A program made the translations under genes and the position numbers. This document shows positions 10,286 through 20,260 of a stretch of DNA of 64,000 nt, in pieces. Within the stretch, counting starts at the first letter, position 1. Each line of letters opens with the position of its first letter. The notes beneath the pieces are model-generated. The model did not search any database, was not told the origin of the DNA, and saw only the letters and a program-made list of their open reading frames with translations. Source of the stretch: Parelaphostrongylus tenuis (lineage: Eukaryota; Nematoda; Chromadorea; Rhabditida; Metastrongylidae); assembly GCA_019055375.1 (NCBI GenBank), contig JAHQIW010004459.1, positions 62,001 to 126,000 on the forward strand, written 5' to 3'.

Positions 10286-11307
10286 TGTCTAAAGACCTCT
10301 GACACGGAAAACGCATGATAAAGTAACTTCTTAAAATATATGAGTTTCTCACTTATTGAATGAGGAAGTGAAACGTTCACGAGTGGCGCATTGCCACCAA
10401 AGACTCTTTGAAGGATAGAAATTTATGAAAACATAGCCTAGAAACGCATTAGCTCGGCTACATCCAAAACTGCAGTTGGAATCGTGTGGCTAACATTTTA
10501 TGGCATTCATATAGAAGGCGAAATCCTCAAGCAACAGTCAAAGCAACACGTGAAATCTTCGAAGACCTTTCTGACGGATGAATGCCAGGCAACGGTTCAG
10601 ATGCAAGAAGTTCTGGGGTCTACACAATAAACTATGATAACGGGTCGTGCAAGATAAGTAAATAAAATACTATGCTTTTGTGGGGCTAGATACTGTGAGA
10701 AAGTAGAGTATACCGGCAGTCTCTCAATATCAACTGAGAGAAAAGCGATGATAGAATTTATAGGTGAGCACAAAGTTGATAAGAGAGGAAAGTACGATTG
10801 ATCCTGGGATCCATAGGTAGACATTCCGGTACGATCCGTGACGTGAGCGATTGAGACACCACAGAATGAACTTAACACTCATATAATTGGAATACAACTC
10901 AGACTGATGGATACCCTGTCAGGTGAATAGATTCATGATGATGAAGAATAAATACGTGTTGTATACACGAAACTGCCAATAGGAAAAAAACGTACTCCGA
11001 ATAAGTTGGCTTCTCAAATGATTCTCGAATTTCACAACATCCAAACTTGAAATTTAGACGGATATATTTCAACTCCAACAGTTACAATGAAACAATGCAA
11101 CAATCAAGATTACAACTATTTCATAGGACAGTTGTACAGTTTTATCAGAACAAAATAGCCCGAGTCTTAGCTTAGCCATCAAAAGATCATTTATAACGGA
11201 GAAAAAATTTTAAAGTAGCAGATCGAATAAAACGGAGTCAAAGGTGATGAAGAAGTTTATGGAAATCCGCAGATAGTTCAAAAATATCGTCAAAAGATAA
11301 TGAATCA
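10286..11307. other. Unassigned sequence
   Basis: No gene recognised. The minus-strand open frame at 10597-10878 has no known motif. Confidence 0.3.
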
Positions 11308-11412
11308 TGAGATTATGGCGATGTTGAGTGATATGAAGAACATTGACGGCAGGCGGGAATCGAATCCGTATATCATACTCAGCATCATTGAGTATACTTT
11401 CAACATCATAGC
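11308..11412 (-). mobile_element. Diverged SINE B-like copy
   Basis: B-box complement 'gggaatcgaatcc' (about 11355) and a neighbouring 'gatgttgagtgatatga' block resemble SINE B in minus orientation. A 'catcatagcaccgcaaa' block at the other end looks like a second, inverted tail, so the copy may be composite. Confidence 0.4.
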
Positions 11413-11639
11413 ACCGCAAAAAAAAAGATCAAATAGAAAGAATTCTTCCTAATAACAGATTACCATGAGGTGACGTATCCCAACTCAGGTTTGAGTTTAG
11501 GTCTCACTGACGCAGAAATTCGAAGAGGGTAAGGCGTGCAACAAAATTTAGACTATCGATCAAAATAACGAGACTTAATAAAAAAACGGTACTTTTACCT
11601 TATTCATACTCATATTCAAAAAAAGTACTTTTTCTCTTT

Positions 11640-12180
11640 CTAAGCAATTTAGTAGTTATTCGATAGCTTGAGTCTGAAGAATTTCAAAGGGCGTATTTCG
11701 TTTCTCAAATGGATCTTCTATTGCGCTGTAATATTAAAAATAAAACTTTATTTCACACTCAAGCAATTTTTGCTGAGCAAAGCTTTTCCTTAAAAATCCA
11801 TGGATTATATGACAGCACGTATTTCAACAATTCGAACGGTATTTTTGGTTTCCCGAAAAACTTCTTATTGCGCTGTAAAACTGAAATTAAGATTGCATTT
11901 CATATGGGGCGCGCATACCTTGCACTGGCATGTGGGTGGATTTCGCAACATTGGCATCAAGCCATCGCCTTTCAAGAACCAATCCACACCTTAAATCTCG
12001 CGGATTACAGTAGTGCGTTGAATTTTTTGAAAAAAATCTCTTAACGGGTTGTAGGAGTAAGAACAAAATTGTGTTGCACATTTGAGTACTTTTACTAGAC
12101 ACAGCTTTTCTCTCAGACTTCCAATGACCATTCGATAACGCAAACTCCAACAATTTCAATGATATGTTTGGTTTATTGAG
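11640..12180. repeat. Interspersed repeat family E, several units
   Basis: Repeated blocks: 'ttattcgatagcttgag' (about 11655), 'attgcgctgtaatatta' (about 11720), 'attgcgctgtaaaactg' (about 11868) and 'accattcgataacgcaaa' (about 12127). They lie in the reverse orientation relative to most copies. Confidence 0.5.
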
Positions 12181-12578
12181 GAAAACTACTTACGGCATTT
12201 GGATGGAATTCACAACAATGGCACCAAGCCATCGAGCTTTCGGAAAATCCACTACAAACGGCACTAAGGCACTGAGTCTAAACTCCCTTTCAGATGTCTC
12301 TTGGTTTTCATCAAATTATCTTTCTGAGCATTTGTACTCTATACTATTGAAAAAAGCAGTCAAGTTCCTACAAAAACATGGCGTGCTCTAAATTTCAGTG
12401 CAGAATGGACATCGGATCAAGCTTCAGTTCTTGTCAGAAATAATTTCGCGATGCCACAGGTACAGATGTCGCGACAGGGTTAGGATTGGAATTGGAAACT
12501 AATTCAAGAACACTTGCTTTTCTATTGTAGCTCAACTTGCTTCCTTCACTGTTGGGCTGAAGAGTCACTATCGATTAG
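12181..12578. other. Unassigned sequence
   Basis: A 75-codon plus-strand frame at 12164-12391 has no recognisable motif. It may be the decayed 5' part of the Merlin element that follows. Confidence 0.3.
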
Positions 12579-13190
12579 TTGGTGCTGAAGAAATCTTGGC
12601 AGGAACCACAAGGCATACGTGGTTTGGAACAGTTATTGCGCGAAACAGTTTCCGAGGGCTTGTTTCAACGCCAAGGTGAAAAGATTGGCGGCTATGGCAA
12701 GACTGTAGAAGTGGGCGAATTGATGTTCACAAAGAGGAAGAATGATGCTGGTCTTGTGCTCCCCAACAATGAATCCTCGGAGGGATTTGTCGTAAAACAA
12801 AGCAGTGATTTTCAATGGTGGTTCCGGATCGCAAAACATCAACCCTCCTGGCTGCCATTAAAGACAACACTGCCGAAGGCTCGACGATATACTCAGATTG
12901 TTGGAAGGATTACAACATGGAGGAATAGCAGAGGGTGATTTCGAACATTTTGAAGTTAAGCACCGTTACAATTTTGTGGATCCAGACACATGTATTGACA
13001 CTAAAACGGTGGAAAGAATGTGGAGATATGCAAATTGGCGGAACAAACGACACCGAAACACCGGGCATCACCTTGAACTCGTGCTTGGCGAGTTCATGTG
13101 GCGTCAGATGGTCGTAGGTGGGAATGTTTGGAGTCATGAAGCAGTTGAATTTCTTGGCCTCTTGTTCCTCAAGTGTAACATCCATTGTTG
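12579..13190 (+). pseudogene. Merlin / IS1016-type (ISXO2-like) transposase pseudogene
   Basis: The protein reads through three frames. Frame one carries 'GEKIGGYGKTVEVGELMF' and 'TKRKNDAGLVLP'. Frame two (from about 12836) carries 'DRKTSTLLAAIKDN' and 'GSTIYSDCWKDYN'. Frame three (from 12925) carries 'FEHFEVKHRYNFVDPDTC' then 'TVERMWRYANWRNKRHR' and 'LGEFMWRQ'. This is the order of the DDE domain of ISXO2/IS1016 transposases, called Merlin in animals (family knowledge). The usual 'VDES' box reads 'VGEL', so the first catalytic Asp is Gly. The Asp of 'SDCWK' and the Glu of 'VERMW' survive. At least two frameshifts and an in-frame stop near 12926 make it dead. No terminal repeats were found. 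Confidence 0.85.
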
Positions 13191-13362
13191 GTATAGGTTA
13201 CAGCGTTTCCATTCCGGTGTTGAAAGCAGTGAGAGAATTTTGGCTTCTAGCATATTGAATGTTAAATCTATTGTATATACCTTCTATTGTGCACCCTTCG
13301 AGTATACCTACAGTCGAGAATTGCCAATCTTGCGATTTTTTACTTGACGACGATTGTGTAAA

Positions 13363-13541
13363 TCATTCGTCGTCGCCTACTTCTTTATAAGGAGATGTAG
13401 GAGCGTTCGAAGGGACTGGCTAAAGACGAAGGGCCTGCCCGACTAACGAGGCTGCAAGGCCGAAATCCGCGTATCGGGCTGTACAAGAGTTCTTTAACAG
13501 ACCACATAACATGTTGACTCAGATAATAATTATGAGATAAA
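13363..13541 (+). mobile_element. Hammerhead retrozyme-type element, copy 5 (old partial copy)
   Basis: About 180 bp of one unit, beginning with 'cattcgtcgtcgcctac' (compare 'gtacgtcgtcgctaactc' in copy 1). It runs through a diverged hammerhead to 'gactcagataataattat'. It is the most divergent copy and lies just after the Merlin transposase. No flanking duplication is evident, so it is probably a truncated, old insertion. Confidence 0.65.
13437..13479 (+). ncRNA. Degenerate type I hammerhead motif (copy 5)
   Basis: Segments: GCCCGA, CUAACGA, GGC-UGCAAG-GCC, GAAAU, CCGC, GUA, UCGGGC. Stem I is still perfect and stem II pairs with a sequence different from the other copies. The core reads CUAACGA, where the family requires CUGANGA. 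Loss of that invariant G is expected to abolish catalysis. The second stem III pair is a U-G wobble. Probably inactive. Confidence 0.75.
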
Positions 13542-13559
13542 TTGTATAGCAGATTTGTC

Positions 13560-14260
13560 GATATTTAAAGAACATCATTCTTGTCATAAACATCATGAAT
13601 CATTTTTAGTGACCTTTTCTCTGTGAGCATGTGAAGATACAGGAGAGATTTTAGAGCACTTAAGTCATATGCTTTACCTAGAGTTTCTTGAAAGCTAAGA
13701 AAAGCCTGAAATTTCTTAATAAAAATCGCACGCCACATGTGAATTATGCTACGCGATTGACACGGCGGCGAGTGAGAAACTCAATATTTTTTTAGCTGTA
13801 ATAACGCACTGAAGAATCCTTCCTGAAAATCAAGCACATCATTGAAATTGTTAAGAACTGTAATGTCGAATAATTATTAAAAGTTTGAAGAAATAGCTGT
13901 GTTCAGCAAAAATGCTTGAGTGTGAGATGAAAATATATTCTTACTGTTAGTACAAAAGTCATTTAGAAAATAAAATACACCTTTCAAATTCTCGAGATTT
14001 AAGCTATTGGATGACTATCAAAATGTCTCAAAAGAGGAAATAAAATGTTTTTTTGAATGTGGATGCGGATAGAATATTAGTAGCAAAAATTCTTGCTGTG
14101 TAGCTTGTGAAATATAGATTATCGTGAGAACATTTTAGAAAGGAACTAAACCACTTTCGCTGACGCGTTTCGTAGTTACGCTCATTCAATAAAACTCTTT
14201 TAGTTGCATTGTTCAGTTCATAAAATAATTCAACGAAAGGTCAAACTTTAACAACTTCAA
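13560..14260. repeat. Interspersed repeat family E, diverged copies
   Basis: Family blocks are recognisable but worn. Examples are 'gctgtaataacgcac' near 13795 and 'tgtcgaataattattaaaag' near 13863. No coding capacity. Confidence 0.4.
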
Positions 14261-16889
14261 GCATTTATTCTAGCCTAACAGGAATTTTATGAATCATATT
14301 GATAGAAAAGTCCAAAGTTAAGTAGGTTGGAGTTGGGTGCTAGTTTATTTGCTTCCAGACGATAGTGACATAAGAGAGAGATTGAGCCGTGAGAGTGAAG
14401 GGTCCAGTGGGCAGGTATAAAATACAATATTATAGAAAGTGAGAAGAAAACGGAGTTTCTAAAAAAGAAAATCACTTGCTAATTTTATTGCTTATTTCAC
14501 GAGTAGCAATGGAATTTCGAAAGAAAAGAGATTTTTTCACTGCCGTTTCAGGGGAACAGAATCGAGAGCACATTGCAGAAAATTGTATTTTTTTCATACG
14601 ATATTTAAATTCTGAGAAACATGTGAAATTGATGCAAAATAGTCCTCGTTTTCATGATCTAAATCATTTCCACCTCCTTTGTCTTCCAAGTAATTAAAGC
14701 TGACGCGAACAGCTTGCATTGTCCGTGTCAACAACAAGAGTAAGTTCCGTTCGCCCAGCGGATTGCAAGGTGTCATGTTCTCTTAGGTTTTTCGTGAAGA
14801 ACTGACCAGGAGAGGGTGGTATTACAGCTGTGCGCTAGACATCCCGTGAGACATAATCGATAGTGGCCCTTGTCTACTGAAATCTTTCATAACGCATCAA
14901 ATGTGCAATGTACTACATTCTCGACATTTTGACATTTATTACAACGGCAGATGAAAGATCGCCGATGTAGCTCGCATTCTGAAATTGTCTCACCTGATTT
15001 GGGTGACCCTAGGCGACTCCCATCATTTCACTCGAGCATTCAATAGCGCTGTGCAGTCTTGAACACTGCTTCCTAGCGCCAAATATCTGACGTGTATGTT
15101 AAGGCAAAAAAAAAACTATGTAGTAGAGAGGGTTTGCTCGAGTCAGCTTTTTTCTCTCCTTGACATGAAATTTACGATTCTCGTGAAGGCCCCTCAGGCC
15201 GAACGCTCCTTCTTGCTCAGCAAGATCGCTCATTATGTTAGAATCTCAACTCAGATAATATAAAGCATTTGGAGATGACCGTCTCGATCAGCTTGAAGTG
15301 CCATAACATTCAAATTGGTTCTTCGTTGAGGTCATCTTCTTGAGGCGAAGGAACATCTTTCAATATGAGGTGTCGAAACTAGGCAACATTTGCTCAGCTT
15401 GGGTTAATGTTTGAAATAATAGGGAAAAATCACACATAAATAAAAAGTTGTGGGTTTCAAAGGATATGGAATAGAACAGTTATACAGGTAGCGTGTTTGT
15501 ACTTCTGATTTGCAAGACAGTTTCTACCAACATAGGAAACAAGTACGATTTGTTTTTCACCATTCTTTGCCCTCAAAAGATTTATCACTGCATCGTAGTT
15601 TGGAGGTCTTTGTAGCGTCTAATTGTGATTTATAGTGAGAAATTCATCACTCTGAAAAAGACAGACACCGTGGAAGCGAAAGAGCCTAGAATTTTTGTCC
15701 GCAAGCATAACAGGACAAACGTATTCTAGAATAGAGCATAGTAAGCGAACATTGACTTTTGGGTTGGATGGTAATTTCTGTCATACTTTTTTTTTGTTGA
15801 TTCGACTGTTGTTTATTTGAAGAAATCAAATTGCCAGCAATATAGTCACCACCATGATCAATGATATGCAACCATTGACTAAGCAAATACTCAATGCCTT
15901 CCCTCCAGTAAAAATGAGGCTGGGATCAGAGAAGTCGGTGAGGTCATTTTTCGCTGGTTGTACTCTCTAATATTTCTTCTCACAATGCTACTTTGCAGCG
16001 CGTAAGAGATGATAATCCGATGGAACAATATTAGGGCTATACGGTAGATGTGGTTTTTAGTCCAGACCACTTTTCCAAAATATGGAGAGTCGACTTTAAA
16101 ATGTGAGATGGTCGGTCAATGCGTGAGATGTCCATCGAAACTTATTTTGCGGTAACTCATTTCATTTAGACGGCGAGCGATCGTTCTACAACCGTAACCA
16201 AGTGTCTACCCAAGCTACTAGAACAGTGGCTAACATAGCAAAGAGCTTTGGCAATAACCTGATTTGATACAGAAAAAAGTAAATAAAAAATAGTTCAAGG
16301 AAAACGGGGCAACTCTGAACTTCATGCCGAAAAACAATAAAAAATGGCATCATACGTGCTCTTCGCATGCTATGAGTGACGAGGGCCCGCTGAGCGCTCA
16401 GCGACTTGCATAGAGCGAGAGACCTTGTTGATGCTCTCTCCAGTAACTCGACGATGAACGGCACGATTGGTAATACGGGTGATTATTTGATTATATAAAA
16501 CTTGTTGGAAAACTCTTCCACAGAATCCATCACCATTAAAATTCTCATTCAGCGCTCTCTCAAACGGTGTAATATCCTATAAACAGATGCTCACCGAATT
16601 GAAACACCTCACAAGCTAGAAAAAAAAAGTTTAGCATTTTCGAATCTAAGAAATAAAATAGATTTCGCAGGCATAATGTTTTTTTAAAGGAGTGAAAAAG
16701 AATTGATTTTATACACTATTTTTAGTGGGCAGACACTAGATTGTTAACAATGAGATTTGTTCAATTTTATACTGGCTGCTGTTTTGGTAATTCCGCTTTC
16801 TTTAGAGCCTGAACAGGTAATTGACATGCCAAGTTCTCAGCAAAGCACTTTCATGACATCAGTAGGAAAAAACTAACACACAAATTGTT
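14261..16889. other. Unassigned AT-rich sequence
   Basis: No gene recognised over 2.6 kb. Open frames at 14287-14475 and 16186-16464 (minus) and 14476-14697 (plus) are short, AT-rich and motif-free. Confidence 0.3.
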
Positions 16890-17050
16890 ATAGTTTTTTT
16901 TTTTCTGCTGAGGTAATGGAAGAGTTTGACTGAGCAGATTGCGTGTTAATTTGACCATTTCAGGCTCCAAAGAGCGAAGGAGGCGAAAGTGCCGAAACGT
17001 AAGCCAGAATGAATCTTGCTCTTAATAACCTCATGTCTGCACGTCAAGAA
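16890..17050 (+). repeat. Interspersed repeat family D, partial
   Basis: 'tttgaccatttcaggctcc' and the following 'gtgccgaaacgtaagccag' match, with divergence, a block near 20150-20230 ('tttgacctttctagaatttg', 'gcgaaaccgtcggaacaa'). They also match a third, interrupted block near 19090-19120. No product is apparent. Confidence 0.4.
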
Positions 17051-17375
17051 AGTCGTGAATTATTGATCATTGCTGAGGGGTTATTCGAATGTCAGTCGTG
17101 AGAATTGGCTTAAGTTTATACACAATGAGTACGAGCTTCGTCATCAGCGAACAGCTCATTGGCAGTAGTCTTTCACGGTTCCATTGTAGCTTAATAAAGA
17201 ATAGTGAAATGAATAAAATGAATGTCATACATTCAAGCCACGTCAGAACACCGTATAAGCATTAAATATGACGTCAACGGAATTGGAGCGTGTCTTCACT
17301 TCAGTTGTTAATATGTGCGCATCTGAAAACAAAGAAAAATACTAGAAGAAAGAGAATAATCAACAATATAATACG

Positions 17376-17924
17376 TTGTTCCATTTGTTTTGGCACTACA
17401 GCAATTAACACCAAATTTATAAGATTGTATGATACTGATTTCGTTCAATTGCGCATTTTCTTGTGAACATTTTGGTGTGCAACTTGCCAGTGCTTGCTCT
17501 AAAATGGAGTTGTATTGGAACAAATTCGCTATGTACTTATGCACAAATATGCGAGTGAGGAAAAATGCTAGTGGAGTGGTGCGCAAGATTAATAGAGTTT
17601 GGAGAGATGATACGGTTGGGAAGTGGTTCGCAAAGTTAAAGCTGAGTAGAACAGTCTGGAGGATCAGTAGCATTCGAGTCGTTCACAGAAAGCCATACTA
17701 GTCTTGCGCTCCGCTTCACTAGCATTTTCCCCTACGCATCAATCGAGTATGAGTAGCAAGCAAATTTGTTCCCCACCACAGCTCCATCTTGAAGTATAGG
17801 AAAGTTGTATACCAAAATGTTCACAAGATAATGCGCAATTGAATAATATCAAAATCAACCTATTGATTACTTCTGGTTAGTAAATTTGGTGTTTATTGCC
17901 CTAGTGCTAAAACTTATGGAACAA
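17376..17924. mobile_element. Mariner-derived fold-back MITE
   Basis: The 549-bp element has imperfect inverted ends of about 44 bp: 'ttgttcc', then 'aacaccaaattta', against 'taaatttggtgttta' and 'ggaacaa'. Inside the ends the arms continue to be complementary for about 150 bp ('caattgcgcattttcttgtg' on the left against its complement near 17825). The ends match the mariner remnant at 3283-4244, so this is likely a non-autonomous relative. The unpaired middle reads 'VVRKINRVWRDDTVG' and 'KWFAKLK' on the plus strand. These resemble the HTH of mariner transposases. Confidence 0.65.
17429..17701 (+). pseudogene. Mariner transposase N-terminal remnant inside the MITE
   Basis: The frame includes 'ASGVVRKINRVWRDDTVGKW' followed by 'FAKLKLS'. 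In mariner transposases a segment with the sense 'A..IN.VWG.GTV..RTV.RWF.KF' forms the DNA-binding helix-turn-helix, but several residues between the two halves are missing here. No catalytic domain follows. Assignment rests on this short match and on the shared inverted ends. Confidence 0.4.
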
Positions 17925-18539
17925 TCTAACAAATTCTTCAACCGTAACGTTTACCAAAAATTACAACTGAACAGCGAAATTTTGGTAATAGACAATGCCT
18001 ATCTCGAAAATGTTACAGCAGCATTTGTGTGTGTAGGACATTAAGATTTGATATACTCAGGCTACTGTGAGAAAGAACAAAATAAAAACAAAAACAAAAG
18101 CTGAGTAGTATTCAATGCAACACATTATCTTTTGTATGTGTTTAAGTAGGAGGGCCGACCAAAAATCAGCAATGAGAGTTTTGGATCAAAGCTCCCGACA
18201 CCGTACGCATACAATGAAGCTCTTAATAGTTCAGAGCTCATAGTATGGGGTGGCATCAGTCGTAAACATAAGCTAGCGTCTCATGGAGTCGATTCGCGGG
18301 AGATTTTTGTTGAATGCCGCCAGGGTGAATATTTGCTAACAGTATCGCTATCGCAGTTTTCCCAGGATCGACTTTCGATTACGTTTGGAGTAGCTCAGTA
18401 AGTCCGTGCTTTCTTCTTAGATCTACATGAGGTTGTGAACAACAAATCTATTCAATACTAACTGATGTTTTCGGCGATTTCACCTCTTTAAGAATAGGTT
18501 TGTTCCTTGTAGATGTTCAGTCATGTGATACAGACCAGC
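17925..18539. other. Unassigned sequence
   Basis: Nothing recognised. Confidence 0.3.
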
Positions 18540-18701
18540 CTTAATGAGTGTTTAGAAGAAACTAATTACTATATGAACGAAAATTTTATATCTTTCATTT
18601 CGAGTGTTTTCTTAAGACCACAGCTCAAATTTCAATATGCCTAATAATCATTATTTGAGCCACGCATGTCAGTGGTCTGTCAATGAGGGCTGACTTATAG
18701 A

Positions 18702-18727
18702 GCCCGATACACGTGTTTCGATCTTGC
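18702..18727 (-). ncRNA. Half hammerhead motif (inverted arm of copy 2)
   Basis: Minus strand: loop GCAA remnant, GAUC, GAAAC, ACGU, GUA, UCGGGC. The CUGANGA core and the other strands of stems I and II are missing because the inverted block ends here. Not catalytic on its own. Confidence 0.8.
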
Positions 18728-18922
18728 TGTGGTCTCAAGAAAAACACTCGAAATGAAGATATGTTATTTTAAATATACTAACCACGAACATTCGAGTGTA
18801 CAACACTCTGTGTTTGGTGAGTTCTTCACTGGACATAGAGTGTAAAACGTACGTCGTCGCTAACTCTTATTGTGGGGACTGGAGCACCCACAGAGATTAG
18901 CAAAAGACGAGAAAGGGCAACT

Positions 18923-18965
18923 GCCCGACTGACGAGATCGCAAGATCGAAACACGTGTGTCGGGC
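18923..18965 (+). ncRNA. Hammerhead ribozyme with altered cleavage site (copy 2)
   Basis: Identical to the ribozyme at 7111-7153 except for one base. The cleavage triplet reads GUG instead of GUA, with G at 18959. Hammerheads require A, C or U at this position (established), so this copy should be intact in fold but cleavage-defective. Core CUGACGA, stem II GAUC-GCAA-GAUC and GAAA are unchanged. Confidence 0.85.
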
Positions 18966-20260
18966 TCTATAAGTCAGCCCTCATTGACAGACCACTGACA
19001 TGCGTGGCTCAAATAATGATTATCAGGCATATTGCAAATTTTATATATCCTTTTCGCTAAGGCTATGTTTGACTGTGTGGACAGCGCATCATTTTGATCT
19101 TTCCAGGCTTATAAGAAGGTGCGTAGAAACGACAGTGAATATTGTATTGAAAACTCTTGTGACAACATCTTAATTGCTTATTAAGAAAATAATGAACCAT
19201 CTGATCAGTTTGAACAGCTAATTTAGCGCATAATTTTCTAAAGATGTTCGGAAGCTCTTTGGATGCAAAATTCTACTTGAGTAGGAACTTGCCTCTACAA
19301 ATGTTTCAGAAACGAGGATGTTTTATAGTTGGCGTATATGGTGGTCGTGGAGAACTATTCGTCATTGATCGATGGCTTTTGTTTGGCCCATTGGTTTCTA
19401 GCCCAACAAAATGATTTGTTATTATGAGTAAAACTCACTTGATTAGTTTTGGGGCGTTTGTGTCATAGTCATGAGCATCGCTCATGTCCAAACGAGTGGT
19501 AGTTTTTTGACGATGTGACGTACCTATTCATCTTGTCATCTCTTACATCGTTTGCCAGGGAACGTTAATGGTATCAAAATAATCCTCACTCGTCTAATAG
19601 GAAGCCAACGAATAGGCCAAATAAAATCCATCGATCATTGACAAACCGCTCCTCACGACCAATATACGTCTTCCATGAAAATTCTCGAAGTCCTCGTCAC
19701 TTGTCAGATTCTAGAGGCAAGTTTTTGTTAAGATTTACTAGTACACGAGTAGAATTTTGCATCCGAAGAGTTTCCGAACATCTTCACAGATATATGCGCT
19801 AAATCAGTAATTTGAATTGATCAGATAGGTTACTATTTTTGATATATTAATAGGGAACTGTCAACAAAAATTTTCTACACAGTACTGACTGTCGTTTCAA
19901 CGGTTTCGCAAAGAAATCTCAATTCATGAGCTTTCATACTCATAGTAACCAGCTTCCTTTGAACACTCACCACTCTATTCTTTATAAGTCGTTCAGTTGT
20001 TATTGGAGACCAATCGCACAGAATCTTAGATGAACGAAATTAAACGACCTATAAAGAACAATGATCGAAAGAAGTTGGTTACTATGTGAACGGAAATCTG
20101 TATGTCAAGTTTTCTTACGAAAGTAATTGAATGAATGCACTGCATGTCAGTTTGACCTTTCTAGAATTTGAAATAAACGCGAAACCGTCGGAACAAACGT
20201 CAGTCCTGATTGAACTGTTTGAGAGTTTTGCTCACAACTTCGTGGCTCACCAACAGAGAA

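Larger units (their letters stand above)
18592..19035 (+). mobile_element. Hammerhead retrozyme-type element, copy 2
   Basis: The 444-bp insertion is flanked by a perfect 11-bp direct repeat, aaattttatat, at 18581-18591 and 19036-19046. It comprises an inverted partial copy (18592-18727) that stops in the middle of stem II. A direct block (18728-19035) follows, starting 'tgtggtctcaagaaaa' and ending after a complete but altered hammerhead. The junction at 18727/18728 joins opposite strands without a spacer. That suggests template switching or snap-back priming during reverse transcription (inference). Confidence 0.82.
18540..20260. repeat. Repeat family D region with an 800-bp palindrome, split by retrozyme 2
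   Basis: 19110-19910 is a long imperfect palindrome with its apex near 19510. Outer blocks such as 'agaaacgacagtgaat' (19115) and 'gatgcaaaattctac' (19262) have complements near 19890 and 19753. Next to it, 19938-20000 and 20035-20100 form a smaller inverted repeat ('tagtaaccagcttc' against 'gaagttggttacta'). The left flank of retrozyme 2 (18540-18591) plus its right flank (from 19047) aligns to 20060-20160. This shows the retrozyme inserted into an existing D copy. Confidence 0.6.
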
